This document shows, piece by piece, positions 47,189 through 55,648 of a stretch of 64,000 nt of DNA. Made by a program: the position numbers and the translations under genes. The stretch lies in the NCBI RefSeq assembly GCF_001577265.1, contig NZ_CP014517.1, positions 3,756,501-3,820,500 on the forward strand. The letters run 5' to 3'. Below the pieces are notes generated by a model. That model made no database searches. It saw only the letters and a list, made by a program, of their open reading frames with translations, and was not told where the DNA came from. This DNA comes from Variovorax sp. PAMC 28711 (lineage in GTDB: Bacteria; Pseudomonadota; Gammaproteobacteria; Burkholderiales; Burkholderiaceae_C). Positions within the stretch are counted from its first letter, which is position 1. Each line of letters begins with the position of its first letter.

Positions 47189-47913
47189 GCACCGCCAACC
47201 TGCTGATGCTCGAGGCCGTGCAAACGCACATCGGCGCGTACCACATCCTCCACGGCGTCGACCTCGCCGTGCCCAAAGGCCAGCTCACGATGCTGCTGGG
47301 CCGCAACGGGGCGGGCAAGACGACCACGCTGCGCACGGTGATGGGCCTGTGGCATGCCTCGCAAGGGCGCGTGCGCTTCGGTGACCGCGACATCACGGCC
47401 CTGCGCACGCCCGACATCGCCGCACTCGGCATCGCCTACGTGCCCGAGAACATGGGCATCTTCAGCGACCTCACGGTCAAGGAGAACATGCTGCTGGCCG
47501 CGCGCGGCGCGAAGAACGCGGAGGCGATGGACGACACCCGCCTGAAGTGGATCTTCAAGCTCTTCCCTGCGGTCGAGAAGTTCTGGAACCACCCGGCCGG
47601 CAAGCTGTCGGGCGGGCAGAAACAGATGCTGGCGGTGGCACGCGCCATCGTCGAGCCGCGCGAGCTGCTGATCGTCGACGAGCCCAGCAAGGGCCTGGCG
47701 CCCGCGATCATCAACAACCTGATCGATGCGTTCGGCGAGCTCAAGCGCCAAGGCGTGACGATCCTGCTGGTCGAACAGAACATCCACTTCGCGCAGCGCC
47801 TGGGCGACCACGTGGCGGTGATGGACAACGGCCGCGTCGTGCACGCCGGCACCATGGCCGCGTTCTCGGCCGACGAACAACTGCAGCAATCGCTGCTGGG
47901 GCTGGCACTGTGA
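47185..47913 (+). CDS. livF: ABC transporter ATPase, LivF type
   Basis: A 242-residue ATPase with Walker A GRNGAGKTT, the LivF-typical YVPENMGIFSDLTVKENML, signature LSGGQKQMLAVARAIV and Walker B ELLIVDEPSKGLAP. Pairs with LivG. Its stop overlaps the GTG start of the first permease gene (GTGA). Confidence 0.94.
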   Translation: MSTANLLMLEAVQTHIGAYHILHGVDLAVPKGQLTMLLGRNGAGKTTTLRTVMGLWHASQGRVRFGDRDITALRTPDIAALGIAYVPENMGIFSDLTVKENMLLAARGAKNAEAMDDTRLKWIFKLFPAVEKFWNHPAGKLSGGQKQMLAVARAIVEPRELLIVDEPSKGLAPAIINNLIDAFGELKRQGVTILLVEQNIHFAQRLGDHVAVMDNGRVVHAGTMAAFSADEQLQQSLLGLAL

Positions 47914-48893
47914 AATTCGATCTGGACTGGAAGCCACTGTTGCTGGCGCCGATGGTCGCGCTGGTCGCGCTGCCGCTCACGGGTTCGTTCTCGACCTGGC
48001 TCACGCTCACCGTGGCGGGTCTGGCGATGGGCATGATCATCTTCATCATCGCCTCGGGCCTCACGCTGATCTTCGGTCTGATGGACGTGCTCAATTTCGG
48101 CCACGGCGTGTTCATCGCGCTCGGCGCGTTCGTGGCGAGCAGCGTGCTCGGCCTGATGGGCGACTGGACGGGCTCCGGCGAGCTCTGGCGCAACCTCGTC
48201 GCGGTGTTCCCGGCCATGCTGGTGGCGATGCTCGTCGCCGGCGCGGTGGGCCTCGCGTTCGAGCGCTTCATCGTGCGGCCGGTGTACGGCCAGCACCTGA
48301 AGCAGATTCTCATCACGATGGGCGGAATGATCATCGGCGAGGAGCTGATCAAGGTGATCTGGGGTCCGGCGCAGATTCCACTGCCGCTGCCCGAGGCCTT
48401 GCGCGGGTCGGTGTTCCTGGCCGATGCGGCCATCAGCAAATACCGCTTGCTCGCGGTGGCCGTCGGCGTCGTCGTGTTCGGGCTGCTGGCCTGGACGCTG
48501 GGCCGGACCAAGATCGGCCTCTTGATCCGCGCCGGCGTGCAGGACCGCGAGATGGTCGAGTCGCTCGGCTATCGGATCGGCCAGCTCTTCGTCGGCGTGT
48601 TCGTCGTCGGTAGCGCGCTGGCGGGGCTGGGCGGCGTGATGTGGGGGCTGTTCCAGCAGAACCTGGTTCCGCAGATGGGCGCGCAGGTCAACACGCTGAT
48701 CTTCATCGTCATCATCATCGGCGGGCTGGGCTCGACGGGCGGGGCACTCATTGGCGCGCTGCTGGTCGGGCTGATGACCAACTACGTCGGCTTCCTGGTG
48801 CCAACGCTCACGCAGTTCGCGAGCATTTTCCTGATGGTGGCGATCTTGCTGTGGCGGCCGCAGGGCGTCTATCCCGTGGCGAGCAGCCGGTGA
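47910..48893 (+). CDS. livH: ABC transporter permease, LivH type
   Basis: GTG start at 47910 overlapping livF gives 327 residues (MKFDLDWKPLLLAPMVALVA); frames extending upstream are overlap artefacts. About eight helices, with family segments ASGLTLIFGLMDVLNFGHGV and GLGSTGGALIGALLVGLM. It forms the translocation pore with the LivM-type subunit. Confidence 0.93.
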   Translation: MKFDLDWKPLLLAPMVALVALPLTGSFSTWLTLTVAGLAMGMIIFIIASGLTLIFGLMDVLNFGHGVFIALGAFVASSVLGLMGDWTGSGELWRNLVAVFPAMLVAMLVAGAVGLAFERFIVRPVYGQHLKQILITMGGMIIGEELIKVIWGPAQIPLPLPEALRGSVFLADAAISKYRLLAVAVGVVVFGLLAWTLGRTKIGLLIRAGVQDREMVESLGYRIGQLFVGVFVVGSALAGLGGVMWGLFQQNLVPQMGAQVNTLIFIVIIIGGLGSTGGALIGALLVGLMTNYVGFLVPTLTQFASIFLMVAILLWRPQGVYPVASSR

Positions 48894-48906
48894 AAAGAGC
48901 GACGTC

Positions 48907-49974
48907 ATGTTCCTGAAACGCCTTTTCTCCAACGACATGCCGCGCAGCCGTTGGCTCGCGCTGATCCTCATCGCGCTGTTCTTCGCGCTGGCCTTCGCGC
49001 CTTTCCTGTTTCCGGGCGTCAAGGCGCTGAGCGTCGCGGCCAAAGTCCTCGTTTTCATCGTGCTGGTCGCGAGCTTCGACTTGCTGCTGGGCTACACCGG
49101 CATCGTGAGCTTCGCCCACACGATGTTCTTCGGCATCGGCGCGTATGGCATCGCGATCTCGGCCTCGCGCCTCGGCGCGGGGTGGGACGCGCTGCTTATT
49201 GGCCTCGGCGCATCGCTCGTGGTCTCGCTGTTGCTCGCACTCGCCATCGGCCTCTTTTCGCTGCGGGTGCGCGCGATCTTCTTTGCGATGATCACACTGG
49301 CGGTGGCGTCGGCGTTCCAGACGCTGGCGTCGCAACTTTCCGAGTTCACCGGCGGGGAAGACGGTCTGACCTTCAAGCTGCCCGAACTGATCTCGCCGAG
49401 CTTCGAGTTCGCGCAAGCGCCATTCCTCGGCGTGTCGCTCGACGGGCGGCTGCTCTGCTATTACCTGCTGTTCGTCGCCACGGTGGTGCTGGTGCTGGCG
49501 CTGCTGCGCATCGTGAACTCTCCCTTCGGCCGTGTGTTGCAGGCGATCCGCGAGAACGAGTTCCGCGCCGAGGCGATCGGCTATCGCGTGGTGGTCTATC
49601 GCACCACGGCCGCGGTGCTGTCGGCGCTGTTCGCGACGTTGGCCGGCGCGATGCTCGCGATTTGGCTGCGCTACAACGGGCCGGACACCTCGCTCAGCTT
49701 CGAGATCATGGTCGACGTGCTGCTCATCGTCGTGATCGGCGGCATGGGCACGATCTACGGTGCGGTCATCGGCGCGGCGCTGTTCGTCGTCGCGCAGAGC
49801 TACCTGCAGGACCTGCTCAAGCTGGCGAGTGATGCCTCGAGCGGCTTGCCCTGGCTCGCCGCGCTGCTGTCGCCCGACCGCTGGCTGCTGTGGCTCGGCG
49901 TGCTGTTCGTGCTGTCGGTCTATTACTTCCCGACGGGCATCGTCGGCAAATTGCGCACGAGGGCATTGAAATGA
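48907..49974 (+). CDS. livM: ABC transporter permease, LivM type
   Basis: A 355-residue permease with about ten helices. Family patterns include SFDLLLGYTGIVSFAHTMFF, RIVNSPFGRVLQAIRENEFR and GGMGTIYGAVIGAALFVV. Thirteen bases after the LivH-type gene; its stop overlaps the ATG of the alpha/beta hydrolase (ATGA), tying the hydrolase to transport. Confidence 0.93.
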   Translation: MFLKRLFSNDMPRSRWLALILIALFFALAFAPFLFPGVKALSVAAKVLVFIVLVASFDLLLGYTGIVSFAHTMFFGIGAYGIAISASRLGAGWDALLIGLGASLVVSLLLALAIGLFSLRVRAIFFAMITLAVASAFQTLASQLSEFTGGEDGLTFKLPELISPSFEFAQAPFLGVSLDGRLLCYYLLFVATVVLVLALLRIVNSPFGRVLQAIRENEFRAEAIGYRVVVYRTTAAVLSALFATLAGAMLAIWLRYNGPDTSLSFEIMVDVLLIVVIGGMGTIYGAVIGAALFVVAQSYLQDLLKLASDASSGLPWLAALLSPDRWLLWLGVLFVLSVYYFPTGIVGKLRTRALK

Positions 49975-50846
49975 ACCTGTCGACATCGAACTACGCCACG
50001 TTCGCAGGTCGCGAAATCCACTGGATGGACTGGGGTCCGAAAGACGGCCCGGTCATCGTGGCGTGGCACGGCCTGGCGCGCACGGGCCGCGACATGGACG
50101 AGCTCGCGGTGCATTTCGCGGGCAAGGGGTTCCGCGTGCTGTGCCCCGACACCATCGGCCGCGGCCTGAGCCAGTGGAGCCCGCTGCCGGACGACGAGTA
50201 CCAGCTCTCGTTCTATGCGCGAATCGCGGCCGACTTTTGCGACGCGCTGGCGCTCGATCGCGTGCATTGGGTCGGCACGTCGATGGGCGGGGCGATTGGC
50301 ATGGTGTGCGCCTCGGGCCTGTTCGAGCCGCGCATGAAGCAGCGCATCGTGAGCCTCGTGCTGAACGACACCGCCCCGCAAGTGGCCGACGCGGCGATCG
50401 CACGCATTCGCGGTTATGCGGGGAGCCCGCCGGCGTTCCACACGGTCGCCGAACTCGAGAACTTCTTTCGCACGGTCTACAAGCCGTACGGCTGGCTGAG
50501 CGATGCGCAGTGGCGGCGGCTCACCGAAACGTCGACGCGCCGATTGCCCGACGGCAAGATCACGCCGCACTACGACCCACTCATGGTCCGGCAGTTCAGC
50601 GCACACGACAACGACTATCTGATCTGGCCGCACTACGACGCGATCGAGGTGCCGGTGCTGAGCCTGCGCGGCGTCGATTCCGATCTGGTGCTGCCGGCCG
50701 TCATCGACGAAATGCGCGGTCGCGGCCCCGGCGCGGCGGGCGCGTTGCAGACGATCGAAGTGGCGGGCTGCGGGCACGCGCCCGCGTTGAACGTGTCGGC
50801 GCATCTGGAACCGATCGAGGCCTTCATCCGTGCAGCCGGCGTGTGA
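49971..50846 (+). CDS. Alpha/beta hydrolase co-encoded with the Liv-type transporter
   Basis: ATG 49971 overlaps the permease stop. The 291-residue protein has the fold pattern PVIVAWHGLARTGRDMDELA (oxyanion region HG), nucleophile elbow GTSMGG, acidic residue in LSLRGVDSDLV and His in VAGCGHAP. Translational coupling suggests it acts on what the transporter imports, for example an ester, lactone or amide. That is inference from context. Its closest functional class cannot be fixed from sequence alone. Confidence 0.85.
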   Translation: MNLSTSNYATFAGREIHWMDWGPKDGPVIVAWHGLARTGRDMDELAVHFAGKGFRVLCPDTIGRGLSQWSPLPDDEYQLSFYARIAADFCDALALDRVHWVGTSMGGAIGMVCASGLFEPRMKQRIVSLVLNDTAPQVADAAIARIRGYAGSPPAFHTVAELENFFRTVYKPYGWLSDAQWRRLTETSTRRLPDGKITPHYDPLMVRQFSAHDNDYLIWPHYDAIEVPVLSLRGVDSDLVLPAVIDEMRGRGPGAAGALQTIEVAGCGHAPALNVSAHLEPIEAFIRAAGV

Positions 50847-50910
50847 AGGCGTTCGGCGCGAGAATCGCGCCGCGCCATTGCGCACACCCTAACAACCCCA
50901 AGGAAAAGCC

Positions 50911-51417
50911 ATGTCCCTCACCATGTACGACGCTTCTGTCACCGTCTTCATGCACAACCTGCAGCAGCTCTCGTATCTGCTCGACAAGGGCATGGTGCAC
51001 GCCACGGCGAAGGGCATCGATCCGGCCACGCTGGTGAACGCAAAGTTGGCCGACGACATGCGTCCGCTGTCGTTCCAGATCCAGAGCGCGAGCGACGCGA
51101 GCAAGCTGGCCGTGGTGCGCCTGACCGGCGTCGCGGCACCGAGTTTTGCCGACACCGAGACCACGTTCGAGGAACTGAAGGCGCGCATCGAAAAAACGCG
51201 CGACTACCTGAAGTCGGTGCCGCGCGAGGCCTTCGCCGGCAGCGAAGAACGCCAGTTCACGATGAAGGCCGGCCCGACCGAAATCGAGTTCGTCGGCCAG
51301 CCCTACCTGCTGCACTTCGCGCTGCCGAACTTCTTCTTTCACGTGACGACCGCCTACGCGATCCTTCGCCACAGCGGTGTCGACATCGGCAAGCGCGACT
51401 TCCTCGGCCGCGCCTGA
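50911..51417 (+). CDS. DUF1993 family protein
   Basis: A 168-residue protein matching DUF1993: opening MTLYD-like MSLTMYDASVTVFMHNLQQL, the central MRPLSFQIQSASDASKLAVV and TTFEELKARIEKTRDYLKSV, and the end FFHVTTAYAILRHSGVDIGK. It is a predicted DinB-like four-helix bundle; function unknown. AAGGAAAA lies upstream. It follows the hydrolase by 64 bases and may belong to the same transcript. Converges with hemH, three bases apart. Confidence 0.85.
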   Translation: MSLTMYDASVTVFMHNLQQLSYLLDKGMVHATAKGIDPATLVNAKLADDMRPLSFQIQSASDASKLAVVRLTGVAAPSFADTETTFEELKARIEKTRDYLKSVPREAFAGSEERQFTMKAGPTEIEFVGQPYLLHFALPNFFFHVTTAYAILRHSGVDIGKRDFLGRA

Positions 51418-51420
51418 CCG

Positions 51421-52473
51421 TCAGGACTTCGTCGACCAGCCCGCGAGGTGGCGCTCGGCGATATCGGCCAGCGCGGTGATCCACGCCGGGCTGTCGTTGA
51501 GGCAGGGGATGAAGTGGAACTCGCCGCCACCTTCGTGGACGAAGGCCTCACGGCCCTCCATCGCAATTTCTTCGAGCGTCTCCAGGCAGTCCGCGGGAAA
51601 GCCGGGGCACATCACGTCGACGCGCCGCGTCTTGGCGGCGCCGAGTTCGCGCAGCGTCGGCTCGGTGTAGGGCTCCAGCCACTTGGCGCGGCCGAAGCGG
51701 GACTGGAAGGTCACGCGATGCTGGGCGGGCGAGAGCTGCAATCGTTCCGCGAGCAACCGGGCGGTTTCGAGGCACTGCCCCTGGTATGGATCGCCCAGCG
51801 CGATGTTGCGCGCCGGGATGCCGTGGAAGCTCATCACGAGCACGTCGCCGCGCCCGTTGAGCTGCCAGTAGCGCTCGACGCCTTGCGCCAGCGCATCGAT
51901 ATAGCCGGCATCGTCGTGGTAGCGGTTGACGAAGCGAAACTCCGGCAGCCGGCGCTGGCGGCGCGTCCAGGCGGTGACCGCGTCGATCACGCTGGCGGTG
52001 GTCGTCGCCGAGTACTGCGGGTAGGCCTGCATCACGAGCACGCGGGTCACGCCTTCGGCCTGCAGCGCGTCGAGCTGCGACGCGATCGACGGGTTGGCGT
52101 AGCGCATCGCGTCGCGCACGGTGACGCGATGACCGCGCTCGCCGAGCCAGCCGGCCAGCATGCCGGCCTGCTTCTTCGTCCACACCTTGAGCGGCGAGCC
52201 TTCGGGCAGCCAGATGCTCGCGTACTTGGCGGCCGACTTGGCCGGCCGCACCCGCAGGATGATGCCGTGCAGGATCAGGCACCAGATGGCGCGCGGGATT
52301 TCGACCACGCGGATGTCGTGCAGGAACTGCGAGAGGTAGCGACGCACCGCGGGCGCGGTGGGTTCGTCGGGTGAACCGAGGTTGCACCAGAGCACGGCGG
52401 TGGGCTCGGGGAGCGCGGTCGCAGCGGAGGCTGGAACGGGGGAGACAGTGCGGGGCGCAGGGCTTGAAGGCAT
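51421..52473 (-). CDS. hemH: Ferrochelatase
   Basis: Translated from ATG 52473 to 350 residues. Family landmarks are TAVLWCNLGSPDEPTAPAVR, YLSQFLHDIRVVEIPR, the catalytic His in SFHGIPARN and CPGFPADCLETLEEI. It inserts ferrous iron into protoporphyrin IX, the last step of protoheme synthesis, at the inner face of the membrane. The N-terminus is longer than the family minimum by some 20 residues, so the start is less sure than the rest. Its start lies only 15 bases from that of the divergent HAD gene. Confidence 0.95.
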   Translation of the reverse strand: MPSSPAPRTVSPVPASAATALPEPTAVLWCNLGSPDEPTAPAVRRYLSQFLHDIRVVEIPRAIWCLILHGIILRVRPAKSAAKYASIWLPEGSPLKVWTKKQAGMLAGWLGERGHRVTVRDAMRYANPSIASQLDALQAEGVTRVLVMQAYPQYSATTTASVIDAVTAWTRRQRRLPEFRFVNRYHDDAGYIDALAQGVERYWQLNGRGDVLVMSFHGIPARNIALGDPYQGQCLETARLLAERLQLSPAQHRVTFQSRFGRAKWLEPYTEPTLRELGAAKTRRVDVMCPGFPADCLETLEEIAMEGREAFVHEGGGEFHFIPCLNDSPAWITALADIAERHLAGWSTKS

Positions 52474-52491
52474 GCGATATTCTCTCGCATG
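52471..52491. promoter_or_regulatory. Inverted repeat made by two divergent start codons
   Basis: CATGCGA (52471-52477) and TCGCATG (52485-52491) are perfect 7-base inverted repeats separated by TATTCTC. The hemH start codon is in the left arm (minus strand) and the HAD start codon is in the right. The two genes have no room for conventional promoters between them. Confidence 0.4.
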
Positions 52492-53256
52492 ACCTCTGCA
52501 GCCTCGGCCCCCGTCGTGCCGGCACCGCTCGACGTGAAGCGGATTTCGGCAATCTCCCTCGACCTTGACGACACCCTCTGGCCGGTGTGGCCGACCATCG
52601 AACGCGCCGAGCGCGTGCTGCAGGCCTGGCTGCTCAAAGAGGCGCCTCGAACCGCCGCACTGCTCCTGACGCCCGGCGTGTTGCGCGAATTGCGCGAGGC
52701 CACGGCCAAAGAACGGTCGGACCTCGCCCATGACCTCAGCGCGCTGCGCCGCGAATCGATCCGCACCGCGCTCAAGCGTGCAGGCGAAGACCCGGAATTG
52801 GCCGACCCGGCCTTCGAGGCCTTCTTCGCAGAACGCCAGCGCGTGGTGCTCTACGACGATGCGCTGCCTGCGCTCAAGTGGCTCAGCGAACGTTATCCGC
52901 TGGTCGCGATTTCGAATGGCAATGCCGACATCCACCGCACCGGTGTCGGCCGCTGGTTTCGCACCGCGTTCAGCGCGCGCGCCTTCGGCAGCGGCAAGCC
53001 GCATGCGCCGATCTTTCGGGCGGCGGCGGCCTCGGTCGGCCTGCTGCCGCGCGACATGCTGCACGTCGGCGACGATGCCCATCTGGACGTGGTGGGCGCG
53101 CTCGACGCCGGCATGCAGGCAGCCTGGCTGGTGCGCGACGAGCGTGCGTGGGATCAGGAGGGGCGCCCGCAACTGATCGTGCCCAACCTGCACGCGCTCT
53201 GCATGGCGCTCGAGGCGGGGCAGGGCGCGTCGACGTACCAGGAACTGGCGGACTAG
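52489..53256 (+). CDS. HAD-superfamily hydrolase
   Basis: A 255-residue haloacid dehalogenase-type phosphatase: motif I SLDLDDTLWPV, motif II in LVAISNGNADIH, Lys in FGSGKPHAPIF and motif IV HVGDDAHLDVVGA. It probably removes phosphate from a small metabolite; E. coli YigB, an FMN/phosphosugar phosphatase, is a comparable protein, but the substrate here is not known. Divergent from hemH; tail overlaps the small acidic gene by four bases. Confidence 0.88.
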   Translation: MTSAASAPVVPAPLDVKRISAISLDLDDTLWPVWPTIERAERVLQAWLLKEAPRTAALLLTPGVLRELREATAKERSDLAHDLSALRRESIRTALKRAGEDPELADPAFEAFFAERQRVVLYDDALPALKWLSERYPLVAISNGNADIHRTGVGRWFRTAFSARAFGSGKPHAPIFRAAAASVGLLPRDMLHVGDDAHLDVVGALDAGMQAAWLVRDERAWDQEGRPQLIVPNLHALCMALEAGQGASTYQELAD

Positions 53257-53552
53257 AGGCCGAAGCGCTCGCGCAGGGCCTCGCAAAAGGCCTCGCTGCC
53301 GCTGAGCGACAGGACCAGCGTGCGGCGGTCAGGGCCGTCGTCGAGTTCCTGCAGGTCGGCATCCCAATCGGCGCCGTCGGCGAGCGCGCCCCGCGTGTCC
53401 GGGAAAACGCTTTCGGCCCAGCGGATCACCGCATCGATCTCGGCCTGCACTTCGGCGATGCGATCCGGCGCGGTCGACGCCATCGCGTCGAAGGTGCCGA
53501 TGCCTTCGGTGTCTTCGCTGTAGTCGAAGTCGAGGTAGCGCAGCGTCGTCAT
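53253..53552 (-). CDS. Small acidic protein encoded after hpnE
   Basis: Translated from ATG 53552, which overlaps the hpnE stop by four bases, to 99 residues. Strongly acidic (DFDYSEDTEGIGTFDAMAST, GADWDADLQELDDGPDR), no signal or membrane segment. Not recognised as a named family. Co-translation with hpnE suggests a link to squalene synthesis or simple read-through. Its end overlaps the HAD gene tail. Confidence 0.65.
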   Translation of the reverse strand: MTTLRYLDFDYSEDTEGIGTFDAMASTAPDRIAEVQAEIDAVIRWAESVFPDTRGALADGADWDADLQELDDGPDRRTLVLSLSGSEAFCEALRERFGL

Positions 53553-54799
53553 GCGAGCGCCTCGCCCGCGGCGAGGCCGCTCAGCACTGCGCCTTCCAGC
53601 GTTGCCGGGTACGGCCCGTCGATGTAGTCGCCGCAGGCCAGCAACCCCGGCGCGATGGTCATCGCGGGTCGCACCAGCGAGGGCGTGCAGGCGAAGGTCG
53701 CGCGCTTCTCGACGACGGTCTGCACCACGTCGAGACCGGCTTGGTCCAGCTGCGCGGCGGCTTGTGCGAGCGACTGCCGTTCCAGTGCGTCGCGCGGTGC
53801 CTCGTTCGCGCTCACGACCAGCGCGAGCAGCCCGGCGGGGCCCCCGAGCTGGCCGCGGTCGAACACGAATTGCGCCGGTGCGTTCGCATCGCTGCGCAAT
53901 GCCAGCATTGGTTCGGCGAGCGGGCTGGCACCGCGCAGGTAGACCGTGGCGATGGCTTCGAAGCGCAGTGCCTCGGTCGTCTCGCACCATGCGTCGGCCG
54001 CCGCGCCGCTCGTGCGAACGAGGCGCGCGGCGTCCCACGGTGCGCAGGCCAGCACGACCCGTTCGAAGGGTTCGCCGTCGGCCTGCCAGCAGCCGGCATC
54101 GGGCGCGATCGTCCGAACGCGATGCCCGACGCGCAGGTCGGCGCCGCGCTGCGCGAGCCACGCCATCGCCGCATCGGGAAAGAGCGCGCCGAGGTCGACG
54201 CGCGGCAGCAGCAGATCGGCACCGCCTGAGCCACTGAACAGCGCGTCGTGCAGCACGCGCAGGAACACGGTGCCGCTCGAGCGCTCCACCGGCGTGTTGA
54301 GGGCCGACACGCACAGCGGTTCGACGAGCTCCTGCATGACGCGTGGCGTGAGGCCGGCACACAGTATCGCGACGCTGTCGGCGGAGGCGCAGCGAAATCC
54401 GGTCAGGCGCCAGCGCAGCGCCACGCGCAGTAAAGAAAGCTTGTCGCGCAGCGTCCAGCCGCGTGCCGTTGCGATGCCGGCGAGGAGGTCGAGCGGCGCC
54501 GGCAGCCGGGGCAGCTTCAGTCCGCCACCGTCCGCGAAGCGCAGCGACAGCGGGAGGCGCAGCAGCGCCGCGTCGGGGTCGACGCCAACGTCGCGCAGCA
54601 ATGCGAGCGTGGCGCGGTAGGCGCCGATCAGGATGTGCTGGCCGTTGTCGAGCGCCAGCCCACGGTCGCCGTCGATCCGGCGGGCGCGTCCGCCGGGCGT
54701 GCGCGCCGCCTCGAACAGCGTGACCGCGTGGCCGAGCCGCGTGGCCTCGACGGCACAGGCCAGGCCCGCCCAGCCCGCACCGACGATCGCGACCTTCAA
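53549..54799 (-). CDS. hpnE: Hydroxysqualene dehydroxylase HpnE
   Basis: The TTG start at 54799 overlaps the hpnD stop (TTGA) and gives the FAD-binding N-terminus KVAIVGAGWAGLACAVEATR. The 416-residue flavoprotein continues with TPGGRARRIDGDRGLALDNG, LVEPLCVSALNTPVERSSGT and the C-terminal GDYIDGPYPATLEGAVLSG of phytoene desaturase-like oxidoreductases. HpnE reduces hydroxysqualene to squalene. Third step of the HpnCDE route, encoded in pathway order. Confidence 0.93.
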   Translation of the reverse strand: MKVAIVGAGWAGLACAVEATRLGHAVTLFEAARTPGGRARRIDGDRGLALDNGQHILIGAYRATLALLRDVGVDPDAALLRLPLSLRFADGGGLKLPRLPAPLDLLAGIATARGWTLRDKLSLLRVALRWRLTGFRCASADSVAILCAGLTPRVMQELVEPLCVSALNTPVERSSGTVFLRVLHDALFSGSGGADLLLPRVDLGALFPDAAMAWLAQRGADLRVGHRVRTIAPDAGCWQADGEPFERVVLACAPWDAARLVRTSGAAADAWCETTEALRFEAIATVYLRGASPLAEPMLALRSDANAPAQFVFDRGQLGGPAGLLALVVSANEAPRDALERQSLAQAAAQLDQAGLDVVQTVVEKRATFACTPSLVRPAMTIAPGLLACGDYIDGPYPATLEGAVLSGLAAGEALA

Positions 54800-55635
54800 A
54801 TCCGGCCCAGCGCCTGAACGCGCCACGCGAGCCAGAGCTTGCGCAGCGGCGTGAGGCTGGTGCGCTGGGTCAGCACCTGGAAGTTGTCGCGTTCGATCTC
54901 GCGCAGCAGCGAACGGTAAATGCTCGCCATCATCAATCCGGGCTTTTGCGCCCGCAGGTCGGCGGCGGGCAGCAGCGCGAGGGCTTCTTCGTAAGTCGCG
55001 TGGGCGCGCGCCGCCTGGAATTTCATGAGCGCAACGAAGCGCTCGGAGTGCACGCGGTTCAGGATCTCGTGCGCCTTGACGTCGAACTGCTGCAGCTCGT
55101 TCACCGGCAGGTAGATGCGGCCCATCAGCGCGTCTTCGCCGACGTCGCGAATGATGTTGGTGAGCTGCAGCGCCAGGCCCAGTTTGTGGGCGTATTCGGT
55201 GGTGCGCGGATCGGTCTGGCCGAAAATGCGCGCCGCCACTTCGCCGACCACGCCGGCGACGAGGTGGCAGTAGCGGCGCAGCGCGGGGAAGTCGAGATAG
55301 CGCGTCTGGTCGAGGTCCGTCTGGCAGCCTTCGATCACTTCCAGCAGCTGCCTCGCTTCGATGCCGAACGCGGTGGCGTGCGGCATCAGCGCCTTCATCA
55401 CCGGGTGGTGCGGCTCGCCGGCAAAGGATTGCGCGACTTCGCTGCGCCACCAGGCCAGCTTGGTCGCCGCCACGCCGGGGTCGCGCACCTCGTCGACCAC
55501 GTCGTCAATCTCGCGGCAGAACGCATAGAACGCCGTGATCGCCGCGCGACGCGACTTGGGCAGGAACAGGAACGCGTAGTAGAAGCTGCTGCCCGATGCG
55601 GCGGCCTTCTCCTGGACGTATTGCTCGGGGTTCAT
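54796..55635 (-). CDS. hpnD: Presqualene diphosphate synthase HpnD
   Basis: A 279-residue trans-isoprenyl diphosphate synthase of the squalene/phytoene type. First Asp-rich motif is REIDDVVDE (Asp44, 45, 48) and second is RDVGEDALMGRIYLP (Asp164, 168). SSFYYAFLFLPKSRR is the usual N-terminal SFY region. It joins two farnesyl diphosphates to presqualene diphosphate. Follows hpnC by 13 bases. Confidence 0.94.
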   Translation of the reverse strand: MNPEQYVQEKAAASGSSFYYAFLFLPKSRRAAITAFYAFCREIDDVVDEVRDPGVAATKLAWWRSEVAQSFAGEPHHPVMKALMPHATAFGIEARQLLEVIEGCQTDLDQTRYLDFPALRRYCHLVAGVVGEVAARIFGQTDPRTTEYAHKLGLALQLTNIIRDVGEDALMGRIYLPVNELQQFDVKAHEILNRVHSERFVALMKFQAARAHATYEEALALLPAADLRAQKPGLMMASIYRSLLREIERDNFQVLTQRTSLTPLRKLWLAWRVQALGRI

Positions 55636-55648
55636 CGCGGGTGCACTT

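Noticed and set aside
52500..52540. Additional copies of the structured repeat elsewhere in the window, for example near 42530 with GGAACACCGCG
   Set aside because: Only about 11 bases match and the hairpin layout is absent.
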